This document shows, in pieces, positions 6,356 through 6,385 of a DNA stretch of 6,385 nucleotides. The DNA comes from Chloroflexota bacterium (GTDB lineage: Bacteria; Chloroflexota; Limnocylindria; Limnocylindrales; CSP1-4). The translations under genes and the position numbers were made by a program. The DNA is taken from the NCBI GenBank assembly GCA_021785115.1, contig JAJYGO010000221.1:1-6385 (forward strand). The letters are read 5' to 3'. Within the stretch, counting starts at the first letter, position 1. Each line of letters opens with the position of its first letter. The notes beneath the pieces are model-generated. The model did no database searches, was not told the origin of the DNA, and saw nothing but the letters and a program-made list of their open reading frames with translations.

Positions 6356-6385
6356 ATGGCAGAAGCGGAACGGGAGTGGGAGCGC
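6356..6385 (+). CDS. Start of an unidentified gene, cut by the window end
   Basis: An ATG at 6356 follows a strong Shine-Dalgarno (AGAGGAGGG, core GGAGG at 6346-6350) at five bases spacing. The ten visible codons give a highly charged, glutamate-rich start (MAEAEREWER). A GTG at 6353 is in frame but too near the Shine-Dalgarno. The gene lies 63 bases after the ATPase stop on the same strand with no visible terminator between, so it may belong to the same transcript. Too little is visible to name it. Confidence 0.6.
   Translation, partial: MAEAEREWER

Overview
This is a very GC-rich window from a bacterial chromosome. The strong G/C preference at third codon positions in the main genes, and the families present (DUF5925 AAA ATPase, DUF6308, a short serine peptidase of actinobacterial type), point to a member of the Actinomycetota. 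That placement is inferred from remembered family distributions, not from a search.

Layout, left to right. (1) At 1-374 is the N-terminal third of a trypsin-like peptidase gene on the minus strand. It keeps the catalytic histidine but breaks off near 110-130, with stops in all three frames, so it is a gene remnant. (2) At 475-1167, minus strand, is an intact DUF6308 gene with a good ribosome binding site. Its codon use is clearly less G/C-biased than that of the genes to its right. (3) At 1168-1420 is a gap with no convincing gene. (4) At 1421-4921, minus strand, is a large (1166 aa) nuclease-helicase of the TM0106 / COG2251-COG1112 type. It carries a Cas4/RecB-like nuclease with four Fe-S cysteines, a helix-hairpin-helix, a DEDD-like RNase H fold exonuclease, and a complete superfamily 1 helicase. 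(5) At 4922-5207 is a divergent intergenic region with a 9/10 match to a CRP/GlxR operator and a possible leaderless promoter for the nuclease-helicase. (6) At 5208-6292, plus strand, is a DUF5925 AAA ATPase whose reading frame is broken by one missing base in a C-run exactly inside the Walker A motif. (7) From 6356 the first ten codons of another plus-strand gene are visible, with a strong Shine-Dalgarno.

The nuclease-helicase and the AAA ATPase are divergently transcribed from one short control region. This makes them the best candidate for a functional pair (DNA processing, repair or defence), but nothing in the sequence proves that they cooperate. The left 1.2 kb (peptidase remnant plus DUF6308) looks like an accessory or acquired segment beside a more conserved block. 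I see no rRNA, tRNA, CRISPR array, transposase or insertion-sequence ends.
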